A stretch of 64,000 bases of DNA from Skeletonema tropicum (lineage: Eukaryota; Bacillariophyta; Thalassiosirophyceae; Thalassiosirales; Thalassiosiraceae). Shown here one piece after another: positions 22,186-34,268 of this stretch. The notes below the pieces were generated by a model, which was not told the DNA's origin, did no database searches, and saw only the letters and a list, made by a program, of their open reading frames with translations. The position numbers were made by a program, and so were the translations under genes. Positions within the stretch are counted from its first letter, which is position 1. Every line of letters begins with the position of its first letter. The stretch lies in assembly GCA_037178625.1 (NCBI GenBank), contig CM074139.1, positions 186,001 through 250,000 of the forward strand. The letters run 5' to 3'.

Positions 22186-23364
22186 ATGTCCACCAAAATC
22201 GCTCACAAAAAATCAATCATGCCGACCATCGCAACGTCAATTCAATCATGCCGACCAAAAGCACCGGAGAGCCATTCATTCAATCATGCCGACAGACAGC
22301 ATCGTGAGGATCTCTCACAGCCATTCATTCAATCATGGATGGCAAATTGCTGTTGCGAGCCTCATGCCGCTGCTTGCTGTGCTCATAATTTTTCATCGAG
22401 CAAACTGTCAACATCATTCGCTACCAAACCACCATGTCGGCCAATTCTCCGCCCTCCGCTGGCCGGCCGCTTGCTATACTACCGCTGCCTCCCAACAGCG
22501 TTCACCCGCAAGCATCGCCACCGCTTTGAAGCAGGCTCCGCCGCGAACGACTGCAACCGACGATCGATGATTACAGGTGAGTTACAACCGATTCATGATC
22601 CCCTGTCCGGTTTTAATGGCTGATCGAGCAACAACTTCAGCGCCGTGGAAGCCGGCGCTATACAAATTGGCCCAGCACCGTGGAAGCCGGTGCTATACAA
22701 ATTGGCCCAGCACCGTGGAAGCCGGTGCTATACAAATTGGCCCAGGGCTCAGTCCCAGCACCGAGGCAAAGCCGGTGCTATACAAATAAGGCCCATCGCC
22801 GAGGATAGCCGGCGATTAATTAAATTGGCCCAGCTTTTCTTTGCGCCTTCGGGTGTACTCGATTTGGGGTTCCGAGAGAGATAGTAACGGTCGGTTTCCA
22901 AGGTTGGTCACGGCGGCCTTCGGAGGTGCTGAGAGGCTTAAACAGAGTGTCCGTCCTCCTCAGGGAAAGATTGGCACAGTTCCTTTAGGGTTTGCTAGAC
23001 CATAAATCCGTCGCTAAACTACCGTTCAATCTCGTTGAAAAGCATCTCCACCAACATTTTTAAATCTTGATGTGTTTGTTTGTTTGCTGTCTCTATCTTT
23101 GTATTTTGTATTTCTAATGAATCTTTGTTTTGTTTCCTATCTCTAAAAACAGTGCTTGGTAATTCATATAGAGGCAGTCTCTTCGCAAGGCGTATCGCAA
23201 GCTACACAGCTACCGTCCAGAGACGACTCTTGACGAAAGGCCTTACAGCAGGGCAGGAACAAGACGGAAAGTTTAGTTTGATCAATCGAGCAGGGCCTGC
23301 TCTCAAGTTGTTGCGTCCATCGCCGTCGCGTGTCTTATGGCACATTATTGCTGCCTCTCTCTAG
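22186..23364 (+). other. Candidate two-exon gene with structured intron (unit 1)
   Basis: Speculative. A 145-codon frame starts at 22186. At 22576/22577 it meets ACAG|GTGAGT, a consensus 5' splice site. At 23152 a pyrimidine-rich CTATCTCTAAAAACAG is a good acceptor. Joining them keeps the frame open to TAG at 23364 (VLGNSYRGSLF... to ...HIIAASL), giving about 197 residues. The product matches nothing I know, and exon 1 contains four TTCAATCATG-type repeats. The hairpin array 22639-22816 would lie in the intron. The frame is unchanged in unit 2. Confidence 0.22.
22639..22816. repeat. Array of five hairpins with compensatory changes (unit 1)
   Basis: Five stem-loops in a row at 22639-22659, 22674-22694, 22709-22729, 22757-22779 and 22795-22816. 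Stems are AGCGCCG/CGGCGCT, AGCACCG/CGGTGCT (three times) and ATCGCCG/CGGCGAT. Stem bases differ in pairs that keep pairing. The first four stems are followed by TATACAAAT, and TGGCCCA recurs between them. A sixth hairpin with a TTCG loop follows (GCGCC-TTCG-GGTGT, 22843-22856). Confidence 0.85.
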
Positions 23365-23604
23365 AGATAGTGAGACGGGATGATTGGGAATTGACGTTTT
23401 TGTCTCCGTAGCTCTTAGAATGAAAGTTAGATAATGTGTCTCATGTTTTGTCAGATGTAAATAATAGGTCCTATTTCACTGCTAGCTTGATCTTTTGCTA
23501 TCCCTCTTTTGATCCACTCAACAAGTGTGTCCGTCAAGCTCGGTTCCAATACACATCACTCGATCATATCGTCCTCGTCTCTACTTGTTGCTTTCATTGT
23601 CCTT
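23365..23604. other. Unit end, nothing recognised
   Basis: Last part of unit 1; counterpart 56341-56580. No gene or repeat boundary motif is apparent where one unit joins the next. Confidence 0.5.
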
Positions 23605-23952
23605 CCGCATAAGTATATATTATGCATAGCAAAGAGTATCGAGAGGCAAGAGTGCAGAGCAGCAGTGCGATAGTATTGAAACTTCCCTCCGACAAAAATG
23701 ACACACATGACTTCGCCAATGATATGTATGGTACGTACATAAGTAGGTATTTACTCTTGACTCTTCCGACTGCAACACACATTTACATTGATGATTATTT
23801 GTACTTGTACCACCAAACGACGATAGGCGTAACAAAGAACAAATATGATCTCATCAATGATGATGGCAGCCAAGCCGCCTACCCATCTCAATACAACAAC
23901 ATAAACATCTTGATGATGAAGAAGAAGACGAAGATGAAATCTCCCTAACCAA

Positions 23953-24156
23953 ATGCTCCAACTATCACAACCTCAGCATCCAATACTCCACGACCATCCC
24001 CTCTCAGCATCTATAATATGGATTATCAATCGACACGGGAGGATGCTCCCTCTCCACGCGGCGCTATTGTACGGTGCTCCATCTAACGTCACGCTAAAAA
24101 TACTTGACGCAGCACGCGTGATAAACCCAAGTCAGCACACAATCTCTTTCCATTGA
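23953..24156 (+). pseudogene. Ankyrin-repeat-like remnant (unit 2)
   Basis: 67-residue version of the fragment at 353, with the same LPLHAA...GAPSN core. A 2-base difference shifts the last dozen residues, which argues against selection on the C-terminus. Confidence 0.33.
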
Positions 24157-25270
24157 TACATAAATGAGATGGATGCACAAAACATTACAGCCGCAGTTGC
24201 TATTTGATCACGCGGCGTTGCTGGGTCTTCAATTACAAATCAGTGGCGTTAGATTTTCCCCGACGGCCATCCATTGACTCACAAAACAAGGGAGTAGGGG
24301 AAGTTAGAGGTGGAGCAAAATGATGAGCGAATAAGTGAACGGTATTACATCCCTCCTATAATCCGACAATGCAGCTCACATCAGCACAAAGCGACGCTTT
24401 CCTGGAAGGTGTGAGTGTGAGGAGGGGCCTGACAGAATGTATTCAGAGCTAGTCTACACGAGCAGTAGAGGAATCTCTCCCTTGACATTTCAGCAAGGTT
24501 GCCATGTTTTTGATATATAGTTAATAGAGCTCACAAGATGCTGCGAAGCCAACATTTCAGCAAAGTTTCAGTGATGAGAATTGCAAGCTGCTGATACAAC
24601 ATTGGCACAATGCAAAGGCGACTAACTGCTACCAAGAGAGAATGAGAGATGAAGATGAGTATGTAGGGAGATAGAGGAAGGTTGGCTTCATCATGGTGAT
24701 GGTGTCGGCGGTGTTCTGTCTGCTTCTTTGTTGAGGCTTTAGGTATTTCTGTGATAGGTAAACTACGTATCACTGGTATTGTAAACAACACAAACATCAA
24801 GCATCTGTGTTCTTTGATCTTGAATCTTGAGCTTTTGTGACGTTGTGTGCGCGTTTTCAGTCCAACACCCGTTTTCGGACCTTCCTAGCCCTTACTTGAG
24901 TTCGCACAGCAGTTCGCACACTGAAATCACAAACGAGACCCAGTGCATGTGTGTTGTTTGCTTTGCAGAGGTGGAATACTTAGGAGCCAACTTGAGCGGG
25001 AACCAAGGGAAGATATAACGGGAACGAACCGGCAACCGGCTCTCTCTCTAGCTGGCTACATAGTAAGTATTGATGTACTGCAAAGATAAAAAAATTATGA
25101 TGTTCCAATTACTTACTTGAACTTTTGTAGTTGTAGGCCTTAAACTTTAAACTTACATTTTACTCCTACATTTTACCGGCCCATAAGGTTCCGACATCCA
25201 TTAGTATTCAGATGATAACACTCTACCTGATCTCTAGAGCTAGGGAGGAATAAGAATAAACAATCGCATC

Positions 25271-26170
25271 ATGGCTGCGGACAACAACAACGACGTTAAA
25301 CATGGCGGCGGATTGGTTCAGTTATGTCAATTTAGGGGATGCACCAATGTGGTACATTTCGAGTTAAGAGGCGGCCTATGTTGCATTCATCACACTGGTG
25401 AGCTAATGGACTCAGATGCTAAGGATAAGAGTGAAGCTGAAGAGCATAGTCAACAGAGTAGACTTGAAGGATGCACCGACAGCGCTACCACCGATAAGAA
25501 GTGCTGCGATGAGTACTCAGTACATGGCCAAAATGATGAAAGTGTAGGAGAGAAGAAACGTGTTCCATTCAAGTCGAAGACGAAGACGAAGAAGCGCCAG
25601 AAGGTTGACGCATTCTTGCTTGATTTGAGCGATGTTCCTCCACAGATGCCAATTATCAAGAGCAAAGGGCGAATCAAAGAGGGTTCCTCAAAATACGCTG
25701 GAATCTGTCTTGACAAAGCAACCAACAAATGGAGGGCAAAAATCAAAATCGATGGGAAGCAGCGATACATTGGCTCGTATGAAAATGAAGAAGAAGCAGC
25801 TTCTGATTTTGCCCGTGCAGTAGTCAAGTACAAAGGTCACATTAAGTCCTTCATTACTCAATTGAGCGATGTGCCACCACAACGCCCAATACTGAAAAGC
25901 GAGGGATATGTGAAAGATGGCACTTCAAAATACGCTGGTGTCTCTTTCAATAAAGCACTCAAGAAATGGAAGGCGCAACTACAGGTGAACGGGAAGCAGA
26001 GTTGCATTGGGCATTATGAGAATGAGGAGGAAGCTGCTGTGGATTATGCAAGAGCAGTGTTCAAGTACAAGAAGCAAAAGGACAAAGAAGTAGAAAAAGA
26101 AGTGCAAGATGCTTCAAAGATCTTGAGTCATATTTGTGAAGGTTCCACGTCATTAGTCTCTTCGAATTAG
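25271..26170 (+). CDS. Two-AP2-domain DNA-binding protein (unit 2)
   Basis: 299 residues. The N-terminus (about 19-41) has C-x4-C...GG-x-CC-x-HH spacing like the small Cys/His finger repeats common in diatom proteins, and a second weaker match lies at 68-86. Residues 101-111 (KSKTKTKKRQK) are a probable nuclear localisation signal. Two AP2 domains follow at about 139-188 and 218-267, each with SKYAG...W-A...G-K...IG-YENEEEAA-D-ARAV-KY. Each is preceded by the same linker (LSDVPPQ-x-PI), so the second half is an internal duplication. AP2 domains bind DNA, so a nuclear transcription factor is likely; the targets are unknown. The ATG follows an AT-rich leader with no upstream in-frame extension. 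The gene stands alone on the plus strand. Confidence 0.9.
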   Translation: MAADNNNDVKHGGGLVQLCQFRGCTNVVHFELRGGLCCIHHTGELMDSDAKDKSEAEEHSQQSRLEGCTDSATTDKKCCDEYSVHGQNDESVGEKKRVPFKSKTKTKKRQKVDAFLLDLSDVPPQMPIIKSKGRIKEGSSKYAGICLDKATNKWRAKIKIDGKQRYIGSYENEEEAASDFARAVVKYKGHIKSFITQLSDVPPQRPILKSEGYVKDGTSKYAGVSFNKALKKWKAQLQVNGKQSCIGHYENEEEAAVDYARAVFKYKKQKDKEVEKEVQDASKILSHICEGSTSLVSSN

Positions 26171-27222
26171 GTGTTGGGGTAGGTGATGAAATATGAAGGA
26201 ATCTCGTTTCCCTATGCTTAGCTGCTACGACGACGAGAAGGCACAAAGCATTAATTGATTGTAAAGCCTGCCTGTAGTCTAAGCTTCTATCTAATGCTGC
26301 AATTGTTATTGCATTTGGTAGGCTCTCTGATTTATGCTGGATGAAGCAGCTTGAGATGTTTCTCTTCAATTCTCAATCTCAGGAGGACATGCCAAATACA
26401 GGGAGGCAGCATTAAGTCGGCAGATAGGCTCATACATCTCTAGAGAGAGTCTCTCTTTTGAGCTCTTAATTATCTCTAGCCTACCGCTATGAAGAAACAG
26501 GAGGAGAGTGTATGTAAATGTTCTCTACCAACCTCCACAGCACGCAAGCCTTCACGAACGTAAATGTCCAACCTCTCTATCAACCTCCATACCATCTGTC
26601 GGTTGCTCCCTCCCATCAACTCAACCATCAAACAAAACTGGCTCTCTGAGAGAGTAGGAGAAGTTGGAGAGGCGCGCGAGGGAACGAAATGATCTGCGAG
26701 TTAGTAGTGAACATATCCTTCCTAATCCGCCAGGACAACTCACATCTAAGCTAAACGCTTTCCAGAGAATATTCAGAGATCTAGTCTACAAGAACAGTAG
26801 AGGAATCTCTACTTTTACATCAACATGCTTTCTTCGTCGATAGGTTCACAGAGAAGGATTGCCTTTGACGAATGCAATTCAGTAGCTCGAAGAACGCCAT
26901 CACTCTAAATTCTGAGCATAAGGAATCAGATGAGAGGTATGAATTTCTTTGCAATGCATAAGCGTCAGCGGCACTGGGAAAGATACGAAGGGCTTGGTTA
27001 GAGGAGCGGCTAGGGGCACTCCATTCGGGGGTAGAAGGTATTCAAACGATGGGAGTAATGCAAGGAGCGATCTCACGATCAGCTGACCGGCGCGCTTCAA
27101 TCCGTGCTTCAATTTCATCTTTTCTCGAAATGAAGAATTTTCGCACGAGACCTTTAAAATTGAATATCTAACTATGTAGGGACTACTAGCTCAATGGGAC
27201 CCCTGCGACACCAACGCCGTGC

Positions 27223-27307
27223 CCACCCGCTCGAGTAACCATGGGCCAAACATGATACTACTACCCCATACGAACAACTTTGGCCCCATGGTGACTCGAG
27301 CGGGTGG
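27223..27307. repeat. Long imperfect inverted repeat (hairpin), unit 2
   Basis: Identical to the unit 1 hairpin, with arms 27223-27250 and 27279-27307. It lies 70 bases upstream of the acidic/Arg-rich gene. Confidence 0.85.
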
Positions 27308-27376
27308 AATCGGGAGTGTGTAATCGACATTCTAGTACGTGTCCGCCCGCAGCAGTGTCGTCGTCAGCATAATATC

Positions 27377-27985
27377 ATGTGTTGTATGTCTGCATGTGGC
27401 TTCTGCGTCTTTAATCGAATTGAAATTGCGCACCTCCTTACCGAGACACAATTGCCGAAGATAGATGGAGCCATGCGAGTTTTTTCCCTTAAGGATGGGC
27501 GTTGCTCTTATCAAGAAAGATGGATAGCTAGTACGGAATCAGCCATGGTAGCTCGCAGAGTACACCGGGCTAGACGGAGTCGGCGTGTTCGACTACCTAA
27601 TCTGCGGAACAGACGACGTTTGCGCAACTCTGCTTCGGACACCTCGGCTTCCAGTTCAGACGACACATATGTTGATGTTGGATCGGATGACGAAGATGAG
27701 GATGATGATGACGACTCACCCTCTAGTGTGGATTCCGAAAGTGATATTGCGGTTCCCCCAGTGCTTCAAGCTCGACAATACATCACGTCATACTTTCCAC
27801 CTCGTAGAGACTCAGAAGATAGCATTCGTTTTCGAAACAGACGCCGACGCAGAAAACGACTCGTTCACCTTCAAGCACAGTATATCTATCCACCATTCAT
27901 AAGTACTTTCGTCCAACCTTCCTCCTGGACTCATGAGGCAGCTTCTCCTTCTGACGCACTAGCAATGGCTGTATCGCAATTGTAA
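27377..27985 (+). CDS. Hypothetical acidic/arginine-rich protein (unit 2)
   Basis: 202 residues, identical to the unit 1 product except Ser for Pro at residue 37. Strict conservation of the open frame in all three units, including the long low-complexity blocks, mildly supports a real gene. The recent age of the duplication makes that weak evidence. Confidence 0.5.
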   Translation: MCCMSACGFCVFNRIEIAHLLTETQLPKIDGAMRVFSLKDGRCSYQERWIASTESAMVARRVHRARRSRRVRLPNLRNRRRLRNSASDTSASSSDDTYVDVGSDDEDEDDDDDSPSSVDSESDIAVPPVLQARQYITSYFPPRRDSEDSIRFRNRRRRRKRLVHLQAQYIYPPFISTFVQPSSWTHEAASPSDALAMAVSQL

Positions 27986-28040
27986 AGTGCATTACAAAGC
28001 AGATGGCAGATTGATTTCGCTAATTTGGCCAAAGGACCAA

Positions 28041-28398
28041 CTCTAGATCAAGAGAGATGGATAGCTAGTATGAACCAGCTCGAAGAATACACGTGCCAGA
28101 CGGGGTCGCCGAGTTAGACTACCTAATCTGCGTACCAGACAACGTTGAGGTAGTTCTGCTTCGGACACCTCGACATCTAATTCGGACGAGACATATGTAG
28201 ATACTGGATCAGACGACGATATATCATCATTATCATCAGATTCGTCATCATTGATGACGAATCATCCATCAGTGTGATAGTGTGGTACCCCCCCCCCCAG
28301 TTCTTAGATCTCGACAATATATCACGTAGCACTTTCCACCTCTTCGAGATTCAGAGGGTAGCATTCGGTTTCGACGCAGACGACGAAGATCATAATAA
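28041..28398 (+). pseudogene. Decayed tandem duplicate of the acidic/Arg-rich gene (unit 2)
   Basis: Counterpart of 4441-4796. The poly-C run is longer here than in unit 1, a typical slippage difference. Confidence 0.75.
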
Positions 28399-28861
28399 GT
28401 GTTTGTGAGTTGTGTCATGAACGACCAAATTCCCCGAAAAGCCTTGTTGAGGCTTCTTGGGTGATGGTATCACTACCATTGTGTTTCCCGGAGCCAAAGA
28501 AACACGAACACGAGAGAGATTGTGTACTTGTCTAATTTAGAGTAATTTTCTAATGAAGCTTTCAGCGATGCATTAGGTATTTACTTATGAGTTGTTGCAG
28601 TGGCGCACTGTCACAGAAAAGTTGTGATCAATTGGGAGTGATATGTAAGCGACAGCAAGCAAAACAATATTAATATCAAGTGCAATGTAGAAGAGAATTG
28701 GTTCTTTTATTATTTATGGTACTCCTACACATTATCTAGCTTTGAGTTCCTCCTCTTCCAAAGACTCGGCCCAAGCACAAAAAATGTACGAGCGTGTTCC
28801 TTCTATTATATATATGGTACAACATGTGTTTTGTATATGTACAATATATCATACAGGCAAT

Positions 28862-29021
28862 TTATTGAAGGTGTCCAATGATGGGAAGATCGGGATCATA
28901 TCCAAGAGGCTGGATCTCCTCGTGGACCATAAGTCCAAGGATTCCGAACATGGCAGCACGGCCGTTGTTCAACTCAATAGCACGCTTCTGAAGCTTGGTC
29001 TCTTCATCAAAGTCATCCCAG

Positions 29022-29062
<41 letters not shown>

Positions 29063-29258
29063 ATTTCCAGTTCCGGGAACATCACGCATGAAGGCAATCT
29101 CCAACCAGCCAATGAAGGCGATGATCTGGCCTTGTCCCTCGAAGGGGATGGCATCAGGTCCGATCAAGGCGGCAACACCGTTGGGGAAGGAGTCGAAGGA
29201 GTTTCCAGCGTAGTCAATGTTTCCGGGAAGGTGGATTCCGGCACGGGTGACGATCTGG

Positions 29259-29326
<68 letters not shown>

Positions 29327-29494
29327 TTGGGAGCAGTCTCCAGAGAGCATGCCGAAGGGATCGAAGAATCCGAGAGGAGGCTGGGCACCGAGCTCATCCT
29401 CGAAGGCGTTCAAGGAGGTGGTGGCGGCCTTGTTTTGGGCAGGGGCGAAAGCGGCGGCAGAGCCGATAAGGGCAGCGATGATGGCAGACTTCAT
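28862..29494 (-). CDS. Fucoxanthin chlorophyll a/c-binding protein (FCP, locus A, unit 2)
   Basis: Identical protein to 5260. Locus-A type 3' flank, same promoter region and the same upstream inverted-repeat element at 29707-29981. It keeps the AAAFAP plastid cleavage motif and both E-x3-GR helix motifs. Confidence 0.97.
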
Positions 29495-29706
29495 GATTGA
29501 TATGTTGTTGTGGTCGATTTGATTTTATGAGCAGGCAGAGTGCATGCATGCGCAGAGCTTTTTTGATCTTGATTCTGCAAATCCAAAATCTTGAAATCTT
29601 GTGCTTCAAGTGGGTGCGTATTTTTAATTACAGCACGTTTAAAGCCTTTTCCTGTGTCACATTATTTGTAGAAAAAATGAAGGCAGGGTCATTAGTCATT
29701 ACCTAT
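29495..29706 (-). promoter_or_regulatory. FCP upstream region (unit 2, locus A)
   Basis: Identical in layout to 5893-6104, bounded by the inverted-repeat element at 29707. Confidence 0.5.
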
Positions 29707-29981
29707 CCTGATTTATGGTGATAACGAGACTGGTCTCGTTTTGACTTTTTGCATGGTCTCGTTACCAAGGCCACCTCGAGACACTAGTCTCGTTACTGAA
29801 AAATGGTCTCGTTATCAAGAAGAGATCTCGTTTCTCCTACAAGCAACCCTACAAACAGCACGTATTTACACGTGCACTAGTCTCGTTTTCTCCTGTTGAT
29901 GGACTTATCTCGTTATCAAAACAAGACTCGATCACTGGTCTCGTTTTCTGAGAGTGGTCTCGTTATCACCATAAATCAGGG
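29707..29981. mobile_element. 275-bp inverted-repeat (MITE-like) element, unit 2 locus A
   Basis: Same sequence and position relative to FCP as in unit 1, so it was inherited by duplication rather than inserted independently. Confidence 0.75.
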
Positions 29982-30475
29982 TACTTTGTATTGTGCATAA
30001 GTAGAGAGAGAGAGACATACAGAGCGAGAGCGCAGCTGCATAGCTAGCGAGTGAGCAACCATCATAAGAGATGGTGATAATATTGGCTCTAATATCGACT
30101 GCAGCTATGAACAAAAACGAATAGAATAGTCGCGGCTGTTCGAGTACGGCTGTGTTTGTCAAGCATCAAAAGTCCATCAAAAAGAGATGCAGATGCGTAT
30201 CTCTAGAGAGAACAAAGATAGAGAGGGATAACACTGAAAAGCAAACGCAAATTATTATCATTGACCTTTTCCAATTCATTGTCATTACAAACTACTTACC
30301 TGAATGCTACTTGAAACTTTGCAATGAGAGGGGAATCTCTCCATGTATTTAAGATCCAAAGATGATCACTCTTGTCACCCACTTTCAATTTTCAAGTGCA
30401 AAAAGCGAGCAAGCAAAGAGTATCTACATGTAATAAAAGGATCAAGCAGGAAGCATGGGCAAAATAAAAGGATAG

Positions 30476-30548
30476 TTCCGATACTGGGACTCGAACCCAG
30501 GTATGCCGCGTGAGAGGCGGCTATGATAACCACCTACATCATATCGGA
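30476..30548 (-). tRNA. tRNA-Glu (anticodon CTC), unit 2
   Basis: Identical 73-base cloverleaf to the unit 1 gene, with the same CTTTTATTTT downstream terminator on the minus strand. Confidence 0.95.
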
Positions 30549-30881
30549 GCGCGCCATTTTTCTGGACAAATCGGTCGAGATACAAACTATGAAGTACAGT
30601 TACAGTAACCACTAGTACATGCTCATCATGGCAACAAATTAAAAATTGTCGCAGTCCACACTTACTGTCTCTTGTATTATTTTGTATTGCTAACACTAAT
30701 ATCATGATTTCTATTCGCTTAAATTAAATTTAGATTTCCTATCGAGGTGTGTTTTGCTTTGTTACCTCAGTATTGTTAAGATGGCTCTACTGCAATATAG
30801 TCAAAAAAATACAGATATAGCCACCCTCTTTCAGCAATATCTAGCCAAATAATGCTTACTTCTTCAGCAACCTAGATAATC

Positions 30882-32907
30882 GAGGCAAGCAAGGAGCCGG
30901 GTGTCTGCCCCTTGGGTTGCGGTGAAATCTGGATGAGACTGTTTCAGGAACAATCCTTGATCAGTGCAAGGAGCGAGCGTGGGATGGCTGTAACAATGTT
31001 CAACTTCAACTCTGACTCTGGCTGGACTTCAGTCTGGCATAGAAGGTGCGACCCATGCCATGCTGGAAGTATGTCTAGAGCTGGCTGGGTGGCTGAACAT
31101 GCAGGAGGCAGCGACTTTCGAGACGGAGAAAAGAGATGGAGGACGGGACAGATGGGGATGATGTTGATGAGTGATGAGCCGATGCCGATGGCGGATGCCT
31201 CAACATCGGTTTCGAGCACTAACCCTACACCCCTATCCTTCCCTGATTATCCCATCCCCCCTGACACGGAAAACTCGCTCTACATCCTAGGGAGTGGCTA
31301 TGGTTTGCTCTTAGTGGATGCTCGAAATGCCTTCAATGAACTCAATCGATACACTATCCCACAGCCTTTGCCTTATACGGAATGAAATGGGCGAGGACCC
31401 TACCATCATTGCGTACAAGGAGGGAATCACGCAGGGGTGTTGTCTGTCTATGGTGTGCTGTGGCATTGCCATCGCTCTGATGCCCCTAGCTGAATGGTTG
31501 AGGAGAAAAGTCCCTGGGGCTGTCCAACCCTGGTATGCTGATGATCTCGGCGGAGTCGGTACTGCATCTGATAACGCTACCGCTACTATGCTTCAGCTTC
31601 TCAAGGTGATAGGAAGCAGATCGGCCGCCATGGTTCGTAGGGAGAAGGTGTTTTTTTTTGCTAGATAATACTACGTATGTACGACGGTAAAAGGGGCTAG
31701 GAAGATTGTTGGCGCAAAAAACGACTTACCCGGAAAGCTGTTAACGCATGCTGACAGATCCGTGTACTTTGGGACTGTTACAGATAACTCAACCTCATTC
31801 CACCACATGACATCCTTCTATAGATTATATGAAGTGATGTGAAGCAGTTTCTTATGGTGTGTAGTCTATGATGTAAGAGACATAGCCCCATAACACAAAA
31901 ATTCGATTATTTTGGAGAGCTAAATTTGACACCTAAATTTGCAAATATTGAAAGGGACAATCAATGCGTGTGACATAGATCCACGCAAACAATGCCTATA
32001 TATATACGTCGAGAGTAGTTGCCATTCTGTTCGTTATTGATAATCATCCCGTCATGCTATTGCAGAATATACGAGCGAAAATTCATGAGAGTCGATTCGG
32101 ATGTCATGCTTCGCTCACGGAATATATCACTGCTATGAAGACCAGAACGGGCACTCCAGCCTTTGCGAATCCACCTTATATATCAATAGAAAGAGGTTGT
32201 GTGCTGACTTGGGTGTATTACGTCTCAAGGGGGATGATATGCTCCTTCTTCATGGTGATGACATGATCTTGTGGCCACTTGCCAGCTCATTCTACATGAT
32301 TACAGTCCAGGAACACGAATGAATAGCCCAAAATTTTATCAAATATCATTGCATATACACTGGTACATGAGTTCCGCATATAGTTTACATCATGAGATGA
32401 GTATTATCTGTGGTAAGCGACGATATAGGGGCAAAGATACCATGGTTCGAGCCATTTTTGGTCTTGTGAGATCTGATGATGGATGGCGCCATTATTTTCA
32501 TAACCGGTTGGTATCCTCCTACAAAAAGCATATTTTTAATTCTGGTAGAATATGCGCTCCCCAATGCAAGGTGGGCGGTCTCGTCCACTGCCGCCACAAT
32601 GATGTTACGACGGAATTTGGAATATGGTCTCCCACTTCTGGCAGAGACATCGTCGAACTGTCTTGACACTCGCATCACTGACGCGGAATGCCGATCCTAC
32701 CGTAACAAGGCACCTTCGTCTGTCTTGAGGCAAGAGAGGGAGAAAATCCGCAAGTATAAGCAGGCTTGTCTTTAACGACGTCAGGACTTCGCCCCCCTCT
32801 GCTTAACGGCTGATGGAATGCCAGGTATAGAGAGGCCCTAAATGCGATGCGTCAACTAGAGGTAAACACTTCGCGCTGATAAATGGGAGCGTCAGCGTAG
32901 CCAGATG
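30882..32907 (+). pseudogene. Decayed reverse transcriptase (retrotransposon remnant), unit 2
   Basis: Near-identical copy of 7280-9300. It differs by a short TGTA insertion and a poly-T length change just after the YADD segment, which alters the broken frame again (116 rather than 125 codons in that piece). It came with the large duplication, not by fresh transposition. Confidence 0.85.
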
Positions 32908-33794
32908 GTATTTATGAGCAATCACGCATGTCCCTAGCCCAAGAGTCCGGGCAAATTCACTGCTTCCCCAAGGGAGTAATGATAGATGATAGGCGCCACC
33001 GCATCCGGCCACTATTTGAGAATGGGCCGGGGATGTCCAACTGGCATACCTGGAGTGGGGAGTAGTCCCCTCTCCACACCTCTGCGGTGGTGGTGGAGGA
33101 GGAGTCTCACTCTCACCTGTTGATGGGCACAGATGAGAGTGAGAGAGAGGGGGGGGGGGGGAACACGCCATCACCTAGCACAGGCGACAAGAGGTGTGAC
33201 GGACTTGTTACGGAACAACGAGAAATAGGCCCCTCTTATTACCTGTTCAGATCCAGCTTGCCCCAAAGATGGTTCCTAAATACCATGCCAATTCTATATT
33301 TTATGGGGAAACTCGGACCAAAGGGTGAGGGACAGATCCGAAATGAGGAGTGAAGGCACCCGTCTCGACTGTCCATCAATAGCGAACCCATGCCTACTAC
33401 TCCTGCTCGATGTAGAATAAGGTTTGCATTAGCATACATAAGCGGATGAAGACTAAGATGTGCTTCAGTAGTATGAAGTAGTAGATCTTGCACCTCTTGA
33501 CTAATCAGGCAAAGGCAAAAAGATGTAAAGAATACTGATTCCTAATTCCTACCTACTTGGTAAACTGTGACGTCGACACGAATGAAGTATAATATAATGT
33601 GTATGTTCACATTCACATTGACATCGGTAGTAATAGTAATAGCATTGCTTTCACTTTCATTCTATCAAACCATGAAATTAGACCTTACTCTATCCGTTCA
33701 ATATTCTTCTTTGTATTCGGAAGAGTTGTATTTGTATTCTTCATGCTCAAACTTTTCCTCCGAGATTACATCTTTGCTCATAGGGTTATCATTA

Positions 33795-34268
33795 TCAGTT
33801 ATCAATAACATTCTTTCCGGCTGTGCAAGCTTCGCACTCACTGTTGTGATATTTGCCGCTGTCACATGCGTAGCCTGCACTGGGGTGGGAAGAGTTGAAA
33901 TCCATCCTGAGTTGGCGCACTCGACCAAGGTCTTGGGTTTTCTTAGGCATAGACCTACCACGTGCGTTGGCTTTGGAAGTTAAGGTTAAGAAATTAGAGG
34001 AAGGAGTGTTGTCAGGGCAGTAGTTCATACAGTGCGCAACAAGTCTTACGAACTTTGTCAAGAGAACATATACATTTGTCGTGAGTGTCCTTTGGCCCAG
34101 TGCAGGGACCGCCGAACGAGGTGGCATGTGGCATCGCCCCAGCCGGCAGAGCTGGAGCTGGAAGAGCTGCAAGAACTGGCACCGCCCGCTGAAGAACCGG
34201 CACCGCTGTCGGAGAGTCGAGAAGACGAGAGGCGCCAGCACGAAAACGTGAACGTTCGGAAAGGACAC
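33795..34268 (-). other. Possible Cys-rich protein fragment (unit 2)
   Basis: Same 157-codon frame as 10191-10664, unchanged in sequence. No additional support. Confidence 0.22.

Larger units (their letters stand above)
1..23604. repeat. Large tandem duplication, unit 1
   Basis: Position 1 aligns with 23605 and with 56581, and almost every gene, spacer and small repeat recurs in the same order. Unit 1 carries a 10-copy 5S rDNA array and no large insertion. The left edge is only the window edge, so the true unit boundary is unknown. Differences from unit 2 are single bases, short indels, the number of 5S units and mobile insertions. Confidence 0.95.
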
